64,000 nt of DNA, taken from contig DASYBC010000054.1 of assembly GCA_036500965.1 (NCBI GenBank), positions 1 through 64,000 of the forward strand. Reading direction: 5' to 3'. Positions within the stretch are counted from its first letter, which is position 1; every line of letters begins with the position of its first letter. Positions 32,791-41,702 of this stretch are shown here, piece by piece. This DNA is from AP-15 sp036500965 (lineage in GTDB: Bacteria; Pseudomonadota; Alphaproteobacteria; ATCC43930; CGMCC-115725). The position numbers and the translations under genes were made by a program. A model generated the notes under the pieces. It was not told the DNA's origin, made no database searches, and saw only the letters and a program-made list of their open reading frames with translations.

Positions 32791-32805
32791 CGGGTCATCC
32801 TCATG

Positions 32806-32845
32806 GCAACCGGGCTCTTAGCAACCGGGCTCTTAGCAACCGGGC
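32806..32845. repeat. 15-bp tandem repeat upstream of pcaH
   Basis: The unit GCAACCGGGCTCTTA occurs twice exactly (32806-32820 and 32821-32835) and a third time for ten bases (32836-32845). It lies 15 bases before the pcaH start codon on the minus strand, so it would be in the leader or promoter. The remaining stretch to 33081 shows no gene. Confidence 0.85.
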
Positions 32846-33081
32846 AACACCGCGTCGCAGCCTGCGCGCGCCGCTGGCCCCTGGTCAAGCGACCGGTCTG
32901 CCTAATCGCCCTGAACAAACAGTGAAACCGACGGATCGTCCCGATCGGATGCTGTCGGCTTTTGCGGTCGGAGGACTGCCGCGCATTCCAGAGTATTTAT
33001 CATAGATTGAATACGTTGGTCCGGAGCCCAGCTTCTCTGATTGGCGCATCAAGGTGCGGCAGATTGGCGAGGGAGACCATT

Positions 33082-33255
33082 ATGTGGCGTCGACAACAAG
33101 AGTGGCGCTTGGCCCAGCTGCTCGATCATCCGGTGTTAACCATGGCGCTGACCAGCCAGGGAATGGAGCGCCGCTCGGTTGACCTGCTGCTCGAAACGGC
33201 GGCCGGCGATCGGGAACGCGAAATTCCTCGGCCTGAGGAGCCGATTCTGACATAG
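33082..33255 (+). CDS. small conserved-looking protein, 57 residues, unknown
   Basis: Begins MWRRQQEWRLAQLLDHPVL and continues TMALTSQGMERRSVDLLLET, ending EEPILT. A GAGGGAG site six to ten bases before the ATG supports translation. The protein is amphipathic and helical-looking with no membrane span. It was not recognised. It sits between divergent pcaH and a Tyr-rich secreted protein, on the plus strand. Confidence 0.5.
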   Translation: MWRRQQEWRLAQLLDHPVLTMALTSQGMERRSVDLLLETAAGDREREIPRPEEPILT

Positions 33256-33398
33256 CCGTCGCCGAAGCCCTTTGGCGGCCCATGATTTTGCCACGGCCGA
33301 ACCGACGGCGCGGCGGCCGCGGCGGGGATGAAAACGACGCCTCCCTCGTTATAGATAGCGATCCAGGTTTCGCAGGTATTAAGCGAAGGAGGTATAAT

Positions 33399-33701
33399 AT
33401 GGACGTCTCTAAATCAAGACAATGGGTCGGGCGCGTTGCCGCGGTCGCCATCGCTGCCTCCGGATGCGCTGCCTTGACCATGCCGACGGCACCGGCCGAG
33501 GCGCGAGTGTTCGTCAGTGTCGGAGTGCCGGGGATCTGGGGCTATTATCCGGGCCCGCGCTATTACCCCTACCCAGCTTATTACGGCTACCCGTACGCCT
33601 ACCCGGCGGGCGTCTATTTCGGCCGGCCGTATTACCGACACTGGCACCCGTACTACTGGCACGGCGGCTGGCGCGGCCACTGGCATCGCCGCTGGCGCTG
33701 A
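33399..33701 (+). CDS. Tyr/Pro-rich secreted protein, function unknown
   Basis: 100 residues. Signal peptide (VGRVAAVAIAASGCAALTMP, probably cut after AEA) and a mature part dominated by Y, P, G and H: YYPGPRYYPYPAYYGYPYAY, then RHWHPYYWHGGWRGHWHRRW. Such repetitive aromatic proteins are common in alphaproteobacteria and may be surface or envelope proteins, and their role is unknown. An AAGGAGG site seven bases before the ATG is strong. It is convergent with the DUF3108 gene. Confidence 0.75.
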   Translation: MDVSKSRQWVGRVAAVAIAASGCAALTMPTAPAEARVFVSVGVPGIWGYYPGPRYYPYPAYYGYPYAYPAGVYFGRPYYRHWHPYYWHGGWRGHWHRRWR

Positions 33702-33725
33702 GCGCCAGCGCGCGGGCAGCCGCTC

Positions 33726-34559
33726 TTATCCGCGGCACGGCGCGGACCCGGCGCACAGATGGTCGAGGCGGACGACGAGCGGCAGGAAAAACACCCGGAC
33801 CGTGATCGACAGAGGCACTAGCCGCGCATCGTCCGACAGGGTCACCGCGACCGGACGCGGGGCGTCGTCCGGATCGCCGTCGTCGCTCGATTCGCCCTTG
33901 AACCCGGCGATCGGCCGCAAAGTCAGCTCGACCCGCAGCAACCCATCGGTCCGGTTCTGTTTTGGCAGAACCCGTCCGACGACGTCGAAGCGGCGTGCGC
34001 CGTCATAGACCGGGATCGAAAAGTCGTGATTGGCTGACCCGGCGGCAATCGCCTCGCGCAGCCGCTCGACCGCGGTCATCGGGTCGACCGCGTCGCGACG
34101 GAAGCGCTCGGCGAGCGGCGGCTTGTGGCTGGTGTCGGCCGGCCCCCGCTCGGCGACGGTGGCGCGTCCGCGATCGACGAAGCGCATGCTGATCCGGCTG
34201 TCATGCCGCTTGTGCAGATCATAGCGTGCGTCGTATTGGGACGGATCGGCCGGTCGACCACGGGCAAGCCTGCCATTGGCTTGTGCCATGCCACGAAAAT
34301 GGGTGGCGAGGCGCGGCAGCCCCTCGGTCCGAATCTCGACGTTGTCGCGGTACGAGCCAGCGCCGTCGCGCAGCGTCAAGCGAATTTGGCCGGCTGGCAA
34401 GCCCGCCCAATAAGCATCGTAGATCGCGGTGACTTCGTTGGCGCGGGCAGCACCACATGCTGCGAGCACGATCGCGACGCAGGCGCCCGCGGTGCGGCCG
34501 GCTGTGGAGCGGGCGCGGCGGCGCGCAGTGAGCCCGATGTGGACGGACCCCACCCTCAC
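33726..34559 (-). CDS. DUF3108 domain-containing exported protein
   Basis: About 277 residues. The N-terminus has a signal segment (AGRTAGACVAIVLAACGAAR, cut near ARAN). The mature part matches the DUF3108 pattern: YDAYWAGLPAGQIRLTLRDG, GLPRLATHFRG, DPSQYDARYDLH and FSIPVYDGARRFDVVGRVLP. Function not known. The start is uncertain: a GTG at 34559 overlaps the preceding stop as GTGA and is used here, while an ATG lies at 34577. The preceding 75-residue gene is on the same strand, so they are probably coupled. Confidence 0.78.
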   Translation of the reverse strand: MRVGSVHIGLTARRRARSTAGRTAGACVAIVLAACGAARANEVTAIYDAYWAGLPAGQIRLTLRDGAGSYRDNVEIRTEGLPRLATHFRGMAQANGRLARGRPADPSQYDARYDLHKRHDSRISMRFVDRGRATVAERGPADTSHKPPLAERFRRDAVDPMTAVERLREAIAAGSANHDFSIPVYDGARRFDVVGRVLPKQNRTDGLLRVELTLRPIAGFKGESSDDGDPDDAPRPVAVTLSDDARLVPLSITVRVFFLPLVVRLDHLCAGSAPCRG

Positions 34560-34783
34560 CCCGGCAGATAGCTCCATGCGGCGCCATCCCACACGATCCG
34601 CTCGCCGCTCGGAAAGCGCAGCTCGATGGCGCCGGTCTCCGATCGGGTTCGACGCACCTCGCCCGCCGCCCCCAGCTGCTCGGCCTCCCACCGGTCGGTC
34701 AGGGCGAGCCCAATCCGGCCGGGGCTGAGCCCGTCCTTTTGCAGCGCTATGGCATCCTCGAGAAGCTCGCGCACGGCATTCAT
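34556..34783 (-). CDS. small hypothetical protein, 75 residues
   Basis: Starts MNAVRELLEDAIALQKDGLS and ends WDGAAWSYLPG. The first half is an alpha-helical, charged stretch. The second half (GAIELRFPSGERIVWDGAAW) is beta-rich with a conserved-looking Trp pair. It was not recognised. The GTGA overlap with the DUF3108 gene suggests it is real. The 18-bp tandem repeat lies upstream of its start. Confidence 0.5.
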   Translation of the reverse strand: MNAVRELLEDAIALQKDGLSPGRIGLALTDRWEAEQLGAAGEVRRTRSETGAIELRFPSGERIVWDGAAWSYLPG

Positions 34784-34838
34784 GTCGTGACCTCGATCCG
34801 GTTCCCGGAGGCCCTACTATCCCGCGCCATGCCGCGCT

Positions 34839-34926
34839 TGGCAAATCGTGGCCCGGTGGCAAATCCTGGCCTAGTGGCAAATCCTGGCCTAGTGGCAAAT
34901 CCTGGCCTGGTGGCAAATCGCGGGCG
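34839..34926. repeat. 18-bp tandem repeat array
   Basis: Four full 18-bp copies (34839-34856, 34857-34874, 34875-34892, 34893-34910) of TGGCAAATCCTGGCCTAG, with variation only at positions 10, 16 and 17, then a partial copy. It occupies nearly all of the gap between the TPP-enzyme stop and the small hypothetical gene. Copy number could vary between strains. Confidence 0.9.
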
Positions 34927-34941
34927 GGGGGCGGAACGGCA

Positions 34942-36654
34942 TTACGGGCCGCGGCAGATGACGTTGAGCAGCGCCTGGCGATTTTCGACGGTGACCGCGT
35001 GGAGCGCGCGCTCGAGTGCCGCGGGCAGCGCCGCCGGATCCTCGACCCGCTCGCCATAGCCGCCGGCCGCGGCACAGACCTGCTCGAAGGCGGGCAATTG
35101 ATCGAGATCGATCAGCGGCGGCTTGTTGCTGCGCATAGCCTCGCCTTGCGGATACATCCCCATCGTCGCGCGTCGCACCGCCCCCCACATCGAATTGTTC
35201 ATGATCACGAACAGCACCGGCAGGTTGTGCGCCGCCGCGGCGTGGTGCAATGCCACCGGGTTGCCGAACAGATGCGAGCCGTCGCCCAAGGTGGCGATGA
35301 CCATCCGGTCGGGGGCCGCGAGCTTGGCGCCGAGCGCCGCCCCGCCGCCCCAGCCGAGCCCCGAGGCCGGGCTCGACCCGAAATAGGTGCCCGGCAGGTT
35401 CGACCCGCAATGCTCGGGCATCAAGGTGTATTCATTGACCAGGATCGCATCTTCGGGCTTGACGCGGGCGATGCAGGCGCTGGCCCAGGCCATGCTGATC
35501 GGGCGCATCCCGGCCGAGTTCTCGCGGGTCTTCTGCCAGCCCGCGAGCAGCGCCTCGCGGCGTTCGCCGACCCGGCGTCGCCGATGCTCGACAGCGTCGC
35601 CGGCAGCGTGCCGATCGAGCGCCTCGGCGAGGGCCGGCAGCGCCGCCCCGGCCGCGCTGGTGATCGCGACATCTCCGGCAAACCCCCGAATCGGGTAGCG
35701 CTGGAACAGCGGATCGACGCCCAGATGGATGATCTTGCAATGCGGGCGCGGCGCCTTGAGGCTCGGGACCCAGGGCACGTCGCATTCGAGCACCAGGATC
35801 GCGTTGGCATCGTCGAGATAGGGGGTCGCGTCATAGCCGAGATGGCAGGGATGATCGGCCGGCAGCGACAAGTGACGCGGCCGGTGCTGCACGACCGGGA
35901 TCGCGAAGCGCTGAGCGAGGTCGGCGAGCGCTGCGACCGCGGCCGGGTCGCGCCCGGCGCTGGCGGTGATGATCAGCGGGTTTTCCGCGGCGGCGAGGAT
36001 CCGCGCCGCCTCGTCAATGGCGCCCTGGTCCGGGCCGGGCGGCGACGCCGCAACCCGGCGCGCCGGCATGTCATAGGCAAAGCCCGGCAGCGGCGCGGCC
36101 AGGACCTCGCGCGGCAATGACAGGTAAACCGGCCCGCGCGGCTCGCTGGCAGCGAGAGCAAGGGCGCGGTCGATCACGGTTTCGAGCTGCTGGCCGTTTC
36201 GCAGCTCGTAATCCCATTTGACGATCTCGCGCACCATCCCGGCCTGGTCGAACATCTCCTGCGCCCAGTGGATGTAGACGTCGCGGGCGCCGGCCATCCC
36301 CTCCTCGGTTAAGGGCGAGCGGCCGGCGGTGAACAGCATCGGCACGTTCTCGCGCGCGGCGTTGAACGCGGCGCATACCCCGTTGGCGGTGCCGACGCTG
36401 ACATGCACCATGACCGCCGGGACCCGGCCGGTCGCCATCGCCCAGCCATGCGCCATCGACAACGCCAAATTCTCGTGCGTGGCAAGGACCGGATTGGGGA
36501 CCGGCGTACCGGTCCGCGCCGCCTTGGCGAAGGCTTCGACCAGCGGAGCGAAATCGGTGCCGGCATTGGCGAACAGGTACTCGACCCCGCGCGCGGCGAG
36601 CAGCGCCAGATAAGCCTCGGCCACGCTGTCGACCATCAGTTCCTTGCGCGCCAT
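34942..36654 (-). CDS. thiamine-pyrophosphate enzyme, acetolactate synthase/benzoylformate decarboxylase-like
   Basis: 570 residues. PYR domain with LFANAGTDFAPLVEAFA and the catalytic Glu in VLATHENLALSMAHGWAMAT. The central domain has LAAAENPLIITASAGRDP. The PP domain has IATLGDGSHLFGNP followed by VIMNNSMWGAVRRATMGMY. It differs from the TPP enzyme at 12.3 kb (low similarity, different catalytic context). The substrate is unknown and could be a 2-keto acid from aromatic metabolism, given pcaGH nearby. The chosen ATG has GGGAGG upstream. It is divergent from the asparaginase-like gene. Confidence 0.85.
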   Translation of the reverse strand: MARKELMVDSVAEAYLALLAARGVEYLFANAGTDFAPLVEAFAKAARTGTPVPNPVLATHENLALSMAHGWAMATGRVPAVMVHVSVGTANGVCAAFNAARENVPMLFTAGRSPLTEEGMAGARDVYIHWAQEMFDQAGMVREIVKWDYELRNGQQLETVIDRALALAASEPRGPVYLSLPREVLAAPLPGFAYDMPARRVAASPPGPDQGAIDEAARILAAAENPLIITASAGRDPAAVAALADLAQRFAIPVVQHRPRHLSLPADHPCHLGYDATPYLDDANAILVLECDVPWVPSLKAPRPHCKIIHLGVDPLFQRYPIRGFAGDVAITSAAGAALPALAEALDRHAAGDAVEHRRRRVGERREALLAGWQKTRENSAGMRPISMAWASACIARVKPEDAILVNEYTLMPEHCGSNLPGTYFGSSPASGLGWGGGAALGAKLAAPDRMVIATLGDGSHLFGNPVALHHAAAAHNLPVLFVIMNNSMWGAVRRATMGMYPQGEAMRSNKPPLIDLDQLPAFEQVCAAAGGYGERVEDPAALPAALERALHAVTVENRQALLNVICRGP

Positions 36655-36838
36655 CCGCTTGCCTCCCGCAAAAAGCCGAGCGCCATCGCCCTGGTATCGC
36701 CCCAGCATATCCCGTCCGTTAGCGGCAATGCACGGCCGCCGGCATGCGCCGGCGAACCGGCTGGTGGAGCGCGCACGAGCCTTGTGTCGATCGCCCTCCC
36801 GTGCTGCGCTCGGGCTTCCACCCGTTTTGGAGCAGCCC

Positions 36839-37846
36839 ATGAATTCAGCCCTCCCGCGCATTGCCGTGATCGGCACCGGCGGCACCATCTCCTCGCTCGG
36901 CGCCTCGAGCCTCGACGTGCTCGACTACCCCGATTTCGGACAGAAGCTCTCGGCCGAGGCGCTCATCGACCGGTTTCCCGAAACGCGGCTGGTCGCCGAC
37001 CCGGTGCCGATGACCTTTCGCCAAGTCGGCAGCACCGATATCGGCCCCAGGGACTGGATCAAGCTGCGGGCGCTGATCCACAAGACCGCGCGCGACGACC
37101 CGGCGCTCGCCGGCTTTGTGATCCCGCACGGCACCGCGACCCTCGAGGAGACCGCATTTTTCTTGAACCTGACCTTGGCGGTCTCGCAGCCGGTGGTGCT
37201 GGTTGGCGCGCAGCGGCCGGCGAGCGCGCTCGGCACCGATGCCGGCATGAATTTGGTCAACGCCCTGCGGGTCGCCGGGTCGCCGGCGGCGCGCGGCAAG
37301 GGGGTGCTGGTCGTGCTGAACGACGAGGTCCACGCGGCACGCGACGTGGTCAAGACCTCGACCTACCGGGTGCAGACCTTCCGCTCGCTCGATTTCGGCG
37401 CGCTCGGGCATTGCGACGGCGACGACGTGCATTTCTACCGCACGCCATTGGGCGCCCATATGCCCGAGGGGCCGTTCGCCGGGCTCGACCTCGCCTTGCC
37501 GCTGCCGCGGGTCGAGATCGTCTATTCCTATGCCGGCGCCGATGGCGCGCTGGTAGACGCCGCGGTGGCCGCCGGTGCGCGCGGGCTCATCGCCGCAGGG
37601 TTTGCGCCGGGGAGCCCGACCCCCGAGCAGCGCACCGCGCTCGAGCGCGCAGCCAAGGCAGGGATCGTCGTCGTCCAATGCAGCCGCGCCTTTTCCGGCC
37701 GCGTCGCCCCGCGCCGCCGGCTGCGCGAGAGCGGCATCGTCGCCGGCCTGGATTTCAGCCCTCAGAAAGCCCGCATCCTCCTGATGCTGGCGTTGTTGCA
37801 ATCCACCCGCGTCGACGACATCCAGCGGGTTTTCCAGAGCTGCTGA
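36839..37846 (+). CDS. L-asparaginase-like amidohydrolase with altered active site
   Basis: 335 residues, the bacterial two-domain asparaginase fold. The nucleophile Thr16 (GTGGTISS), Ser65 (QVGSTDIG), Thr99 and Lys172 (RDVVKTST) are kept. The usual Asp of HGTDTLEET is Ala100 here (PHGTATLEETAFFLN), so the residue that binds the substrate alpha-amino group is missing. The enzyme may prefer another substrate or have low activity. The start was taken as MNSALPRIAVIGTGG. It is divergent from the TPP-enzyme gene. Confidence 0.85.
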   Translation: MNSALPRIAVIGTGGTISSLGASSLDVLDYPDFGQKLSAEALIDRFPETRLVADPVPMTFRQVGSTDIGPRDWIKLRALIHKTARDDPALAGFVIPHGTATLEETAFFLNLTLAVSQPVVLVGAQRPASALGTDAGMNLVNALRVAGSPAARGKGVLVVLNDEVHAARDVVKTSTYRVQTFRSLDFGALGHCDGDDVHFYRTPLGAHMPEGPFAGLDLALPLPRVEIVYSYAGADGALVDAAVAAGARGLIAAGFAPGSPTPEQRTALERAAKAGIVVVQCSRAFSGRVAPRRRLRESGIVAGLDFSPQKARILLMLALLQSTRVDDIQRVFQSC

Positions 37847-37889
37847 CGGGCCGCTCGCGTCGCCGGCGGAACGCGTCGGGCCCGCGCCC

Positions 37890-39131
37890 TCAATATTGCC
37901 CCCTTGGCTCGAGGCCAAAGGCGTGCTGGCCGTACATCGTGCCGACCGCGTCCCAATTGAGGCTGACATGGCGGGCGACGGCGTTGACGTCGCGCCAGGC
38001 GCGCTGGATCGGGTTGGCAAGGAGGAGACCGGCGCCGCCGGTCGACGCGTTGAGCGCTTCGACGGCTTGCAGCGCGAGCCGGGTGGCGTAGGCCTGGTTG
38101 CGGCGGGCGCGGATGCGGTCGGCGACGGTGATCGTCTCGCCGGCGCGCAGTTTCGCCATCGCGTTGCGCAGATCGGTCACCAGGATCAGCTCGGCGGCAT
38201 CGACCGCGGCAGCGGCTTCGGCATAGCGCAGCTGGACCGTCGCGAATTCGGCCATCGCAAGGGCGCCGCCGGCGAGCGCGCCGCGGGTTCGGCGCCCCTC
38301 CGTCATCGCCAGATAGTCGGCCAGCGCCCCCTTGGCGGCGCCGACCGCGGTCGAGGCCAGCATGGTGGCACCGAGCACCAGCAGCGGCAGGCGATAGAGC
38401 GGGTTCGCATGATGTCGCGCGCCGGGAGTGGCACCCGAGCGGGTGTCGGCGAAACGCAGCACGCGATGCGCCGGCACAAAGGCGTCGCGGACGATGATGT
38501 TCTTGCTGCCGGTGCCGCACAGGCCATAGACGAACCAGTTGTCCTCGATCTCGACATCGCCGACCGGCAGCAGAAAAAAGGCGCCGTCGGCCGGCCGGCT
38601 ATCAGTTGGCGTGCTGCCATTTGGCGGGGCGGCATCCGACGGTTCAATCAATGCGCCGAGGCGGATCCAGCTCGCATGATCGACCCCGCTGGCGAACGAC
38701 CATTTGCCGTTCAGCGTGTAGCCGCCCGCGGCCGGAACCGCCGCGCCGGTCGGGGCAAAGCAGGCGCAGGTGAACGGGTCGGCGCCGCCGCCCCATAATT
38801 CGCGCTGTGCCGCGATCGGGTAATGGCCAAACGAGATGCCGTTCGACAGCGCGCCGTTGACCGCCCAGCCGGTCGAGGCGCAGGCGGCCGAGATCGCCAG
38901 CGAGATTTCGAGCGCCACCACGGGGTCGTATTCGAAGCCGCCGAACTCCCTCGGCCTAGTCGTGCGCAACAATTCCGCATCGCGGATCGCGGCGATGATC
39001 CGTGGGTAAATCGTGCGGCTGCGCTCGGTTTCCTCGGCGAGCGCGCGGATCTCGGGAACCAGCGCGCGGGCGCGAGCGATCAGCTCCGCCGGAGCGGGCG
39101 CCGGCGTGCTGCGGATCGCGGCGCTGGACAT
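37890..39131 (-). CDS. acyl-CoA dehydrogenase-fold flavin monooxygenase (HsaA/HpaB-like)
   Basis: 413 residues with the acyl-CoA dehydrogenase-like fold. Visible are the N-terminal helices (LVPEIRALAEETERSRTIYP), RTTRPREFGGFEYDPVVALE, SAACASTGWAVNGALSNGI, the C-terminal helix bundle (LGATMLASTAVGAAKGALAD) and LNASTGGAGLLLANPIQRAW. It lacks the catalytic Glu of acyl-CoA dehydrogenases, so it is more likely a two-component FMNH2-dependent monooxygenase or desulfurase. The ATG at 39131 has GGAG seven bases upstream, and an ATG lies eight codons earlier. It is divergent from the TetR gene, which may control it. Confidence 0.82.
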   Translation of the reverse strand: MSSAAIRSTPAPAPAELIARARALVPEIRALAEETERSRTIYPRIIAAIRDAELLRTTRPREFGGFEYDPVVALEISLAISAACASTGWAVNGALSNGISFGHYPIAAQRELWGGGADPFTCACFAPTGAAVPAAGGYTLNGKWSFASGVDHASWIRLGALIEPSDAAPPNGSTPTDSRPADGAFFLLPVGDVEIEDNWFVYGLCGTGSKNIIVRDAFVPAHRVLRFADTRSGATPGARHHANPLYRLPLLVLGATMLASTAVGAAKGALADYLAMTEGRRTRGALAGGALAMAEFATVQLRYAEAAAAVDAAELILVTDLRNAMAKLRAGETITVADRIRARRNQAYATRLALQAVEALNASTGGAGLLLANPIQRAWRDVNAVARHVSLNWDAVGTMYGQHAFGLEPRGQY

Positions 39132-39404
39132 GGGGCTGCTCCGATGCAAGCTCATTGCGGTTTGCCGAGGATGCCCCGGCGGCAAAACCGCAGCAATGCG
39201 AAAGCACGGCGGCCTGCGAAAGTGCGGGAATCTGCAGGTTCATGCTTGGGTTCGGCTCTCCGCCGCAGCGTTATGCCGCCGATTGACAACCGGACGACGG
39301 CGGCTTAGCGCTCTGCGCGCGATGGGAGCCGCCGGCATGCGCCGCGCCGCGATGATTGGATCGCGGCTTGCAACCGGCGCTGCAAGCGGGAGAACGAGGT
39401 GCCG

Positions 39405-40076
39405 ATGGCCACGCTCGACGAGATTGTTTCGGCGGCGGCGAAGGTGTTCCGGACCAAAGGCTATCATGCCGCCACCGTGCGCGACATCGCCGAGGCGGTC
39501 GGTATTCTGAAGGGCAGCCTCTACCACCATTTCGAGAGCAAGGAGGCGTTGCTCTATCTCGTCGTCAAAGAACCGATCGCGCAGATGTTTCAGACGATCT
39601 CCGCGATCGCCGACGCCGATTTGACGCCGACCGAAAAGCTTCGCCGAGCGATTTTGGCCCATCTTGAGGCCTTCGATCGGCATTACCCGCATCTGTTTGT
39701 CTACTTGCGTGAGCGCGAATCGGTAAAGCAGCGATTTCGCGAGATGATCGGCTTTTCGCCGAAGGATTACGAGCGCTGCTGGCAGCAGATATTGCGCGCA
39801 GGCGTCGAGAATGGCGAATTCCGCTCCGATCTCGATCTCGAGGTAACTTCGTACGGGCTCTTGGGCATGCTGAACTGGGCGTATAAATGGTACGATCCGC
39901 AGGGCCGGCTGAGCATTCAGGAAGTCGCCGAGCAGTTTACGGCGTTGGCGCTCGGCGGTCTCGCCGCTGCGCAGCCGGTTGGCCCCGACCCCGTTCGTCG
40001 CGCCATCCCACCAGGCTTGGGAGTGCGGTACATCGCCGCGCGGCATGGCTTTGACAAGGCCGGATCGGAAGGGTAG
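39405..40076 (+). CDS. TetR-family transcriptional regulator
   Basis: 223 residues. The N-terminal helix-turn-helix is TLDEIVSAAAKVFRTKGYHA, then TVRDIAEAVGILKGSLYHHF and ESKEALL, the standard TetR signature. The ligand domain (residues 60-200) shows no recognised signal-binding motif. It probably represses the adjacent catabolic genes: the divergent flavin monooxygenase and/or the amidohydrolase downstream. A TTGACA-like -35 (39283-39288) lies in the 273-base divergent gap, but no operator was proven. Confidence 0.93.
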   Translation: MATLDEIVSAAAKVFRTKGYHAATVRDIAEAVGILKGSLYHHFESKEALLYLVVKEPIAQMFQTISAIADADLTPTEKLRRAILAHLEAFDRHYPHLFVYLRERESVKQRFREMIGFSPKDYERCWQQILRAGVENGEFRSDLDLEVTSYGLLGMLNWAYKWYDPQGRLSIQEVAEQFTALALGGLAAAQPVGPDPVRRAIPPGLGVRYIAARHGFDKAGSEG

Positions 40077-40153
40077 CCTCTGGCAACCAAACGCTCGTTT
40101 GGCGGTCTTCGTCCTTGGATCAGTTCCGCTCCACAGCTTGATAGGAAGGGGTC

Positions 40154-41278
40154 ATGCGCAACCAATACAATGTCATCGACGCCGATGGTCACATCCTTGA
40201 GCCGCTCGATCTTTGGGACAAATACATCGACCCGAAATTCCGCGACCGCGCGCCGCGCATCGTCAAGGGCGAGAGCGGCAAGGAGCGGCTGGTCATCGAG
40301 GAGCACTCGGTCGGCGACGGCCGGCTCGGCATCGGCCGGATCGGCGGCGTCGGCGCGCGGCAGGGTGTCGTCGAGGCCGACACGATGGCCTACAAGGATG
40401 GCAAGCCCGGCGGGTTCGACCCGCACAAGCGCATTCCCGACATGGATGCCGACGGCATCGACGCGGCCTTTTTGTACCCGAGCCTCGGCCTGTTTTCGGG
40501 TGCCATCCACGACCCCGAATTGGCGGCCGCGGTGTGCCGCGCCTACAACCGCTGGCTCGCCGATTATTGCAAGCCGTACCCGGATCGGCTCTTCGGCATC
40601 GCCATGCTGCCGCTGCAATCGGTCGAGCTGGCGATCGACGAGATCAAGTTCGCGCGCAAGGAATTGGGTTTCCGCGGCGGCTTTATCCGGCCCAATCCGT
40701 ACAGCGACAAGATGATCCACGACGAGCGCTACGAGCCGTTCTGGGCCGCGGCCGAGGAATTCGATTTCGCGATCGGCTTTCACGAGGGCGCGTCGAGCGG
40801 CATGCCGACGGTTGGCGTCGATCGCTTCGAGGGCCGCGGCGCCCGGCACATCATCAGCCACACGATGGAGATGATGCTAGCCTGCATGAGCGTGATCTGG
40901 GGCGGAGTGTGCGAGCGCCATCCGAAGATCCGCATCGCCTTCCTCGAATCGGGCGGCGGCTGGATCGCGCCGTGGCTCGACCGCATGGACCGCCATTTCG
41001 ACGACCAGGGGTTCAACGATTCCGGCCTGACGACGCGGCCGAGCGAGCTGTTCCAGCGCAATTGCTGGATCTCGTTCGAGCCGGTCGAAGGCAGCATCAA
41101 GGCGCTGGCCGATTACATCGGCCCGCACAAGATCTTGTGGGCGACCGATTACCCGCACCCCGACGGCTTCTTTCCCGGCGCGCCAAAGATGATCATGGAC
41201 CGCATGGAAGGGCTATCGCCGGAAACCAAGCACCAGGTCATGGCCGGCGGGGCCATGGGGCTCTATGGGCTGAACTGA
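40154..41278 (+). CDS. amidohydrolase 2-family metal-dependent hydrolase (ACMSD-like fold)
   Basis: 374 residues. Metal-binding residues of the amidohydrolase-2 (PF04909-type) family: DADGH at the N-terminus in place of DxH, GFHEG, HTMEMM and the Asp in WATDYPHPDGFFPG. FGIAMLPLQSVELAIDEIKF and EFDFAIGF are typical. Such enzymes hydrolyse or decarboxylate ring-cleavage products. It follows the TetR gene by 77 bases and heads the ABM, SDR and Rieske genes, so it is likely part of that pathway. Confidence 0.88.
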   Translation: MRNQYNVIDADGHILEPLDLWDKYIDPKFRDRAPRIVKGESGKERLVIEEHSVGDGRLGIGRIGGVGARQGVVEADTMAYKDGKPGGFDPHKRIPDMDADGIDAAFLYPSLGLFSGAIHDPELAAAVCRAYNRWLADYCKPYPDRLFGIAMLPLQSVELAIDEIKFARKELGFRGGFIRPNPYSDKMIHDERYEPFWAAAEEFDFAIGFHEGASSGMPTVGVDRFEGRGARHIISHTMEMMLACMSVIWGGVCERHPKIRIAFLESGGGWIAPWLDRMDRHFDDQGFNDSGLTTRPSELFQRNCWISFEPVEGSIKALADYIGPHKILWATDYPHPDGFFPGAPKMIMDRMEGLSPETKHQVMAGGAMGLYGLN

Positions 41279-41375
41279 CACGGCCGACAAAAACGCTGTG
41301 CGTGATCGGGCAACCGCGCGCACAGCATCTCCCGGAAGCTGCTATGATCCCGACCGAAGCTGTGGGAGGGACATC

Positions 41376-41666
41376 ATGTCGGTTCGACTTGTCGTCACGA
41401 TCACCGCGGCGCCGGGCAAGGGCGCCGCGCTGGCGCAGGCCTATAGGGGGCGCTGCGCCGAGGTCATGAAAGAGCCCGGCTGCGAGCAGTTCGAGGTGTT
41501 TCAGAGCGCCGTCAACCCGGACAAATTGGTGTTAATGGAGCGCTGGAAGGATCAGGCGGCGCTCGACGTGCATGCCAAGGTCAACACGACGCGCCCGCCG
41601 CTGCCTTCGGGATTGCGGGTCGGCAACGGCGAACGCGAGGACTACGAATACAATCGCACGCGCTGA
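41376..41666 (+). CDS. antibiotic biosynthesis monooxygenase (ABM) domain protein
   Basis: 96 residues, a dimeric ferredoxin-like fold. RLVVTITAAPGKGAALAQAY, then CEQFEVFQSAVNPDKLVLME and RWKDQAALDVHAKV fit the ABM family. Such small proteins include cofactor-independent oxygenases acting on hydroquinones and also enzymes of unknown role. A GGGAGG site lies six bases before the ATG. It is between the amidohydrolase and the SDR gene on the same strand. Confidence 0.9.
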   Translation: MSVRLVVTITAAPGKGAALAQAYRGRCAEVMKEPGCEQFEVFQSAVNPDKLVLMERWKDQAALDVHAKVNTTRPPLPSGLRVGNGEREDYEYNRTR

Positions 41667-41702
41667 GCCGGGATTTCGCGCGGCGGCAACCGGGAGGTCG
41701 CG

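Noticed and set aside
32806..34926. CRISPR-like array suggested by the two short tandem repeats
   Set aside because: Repeats are directly adjacent without spacers and differ in unit size; no cas genes.
34559..35075. Minus-strand frame upstream of the DUF3108 protein read as one long protein
   Set aside because: The upstream part runs through the tandem repeat array and the 75-residue gene and has no family pattern.
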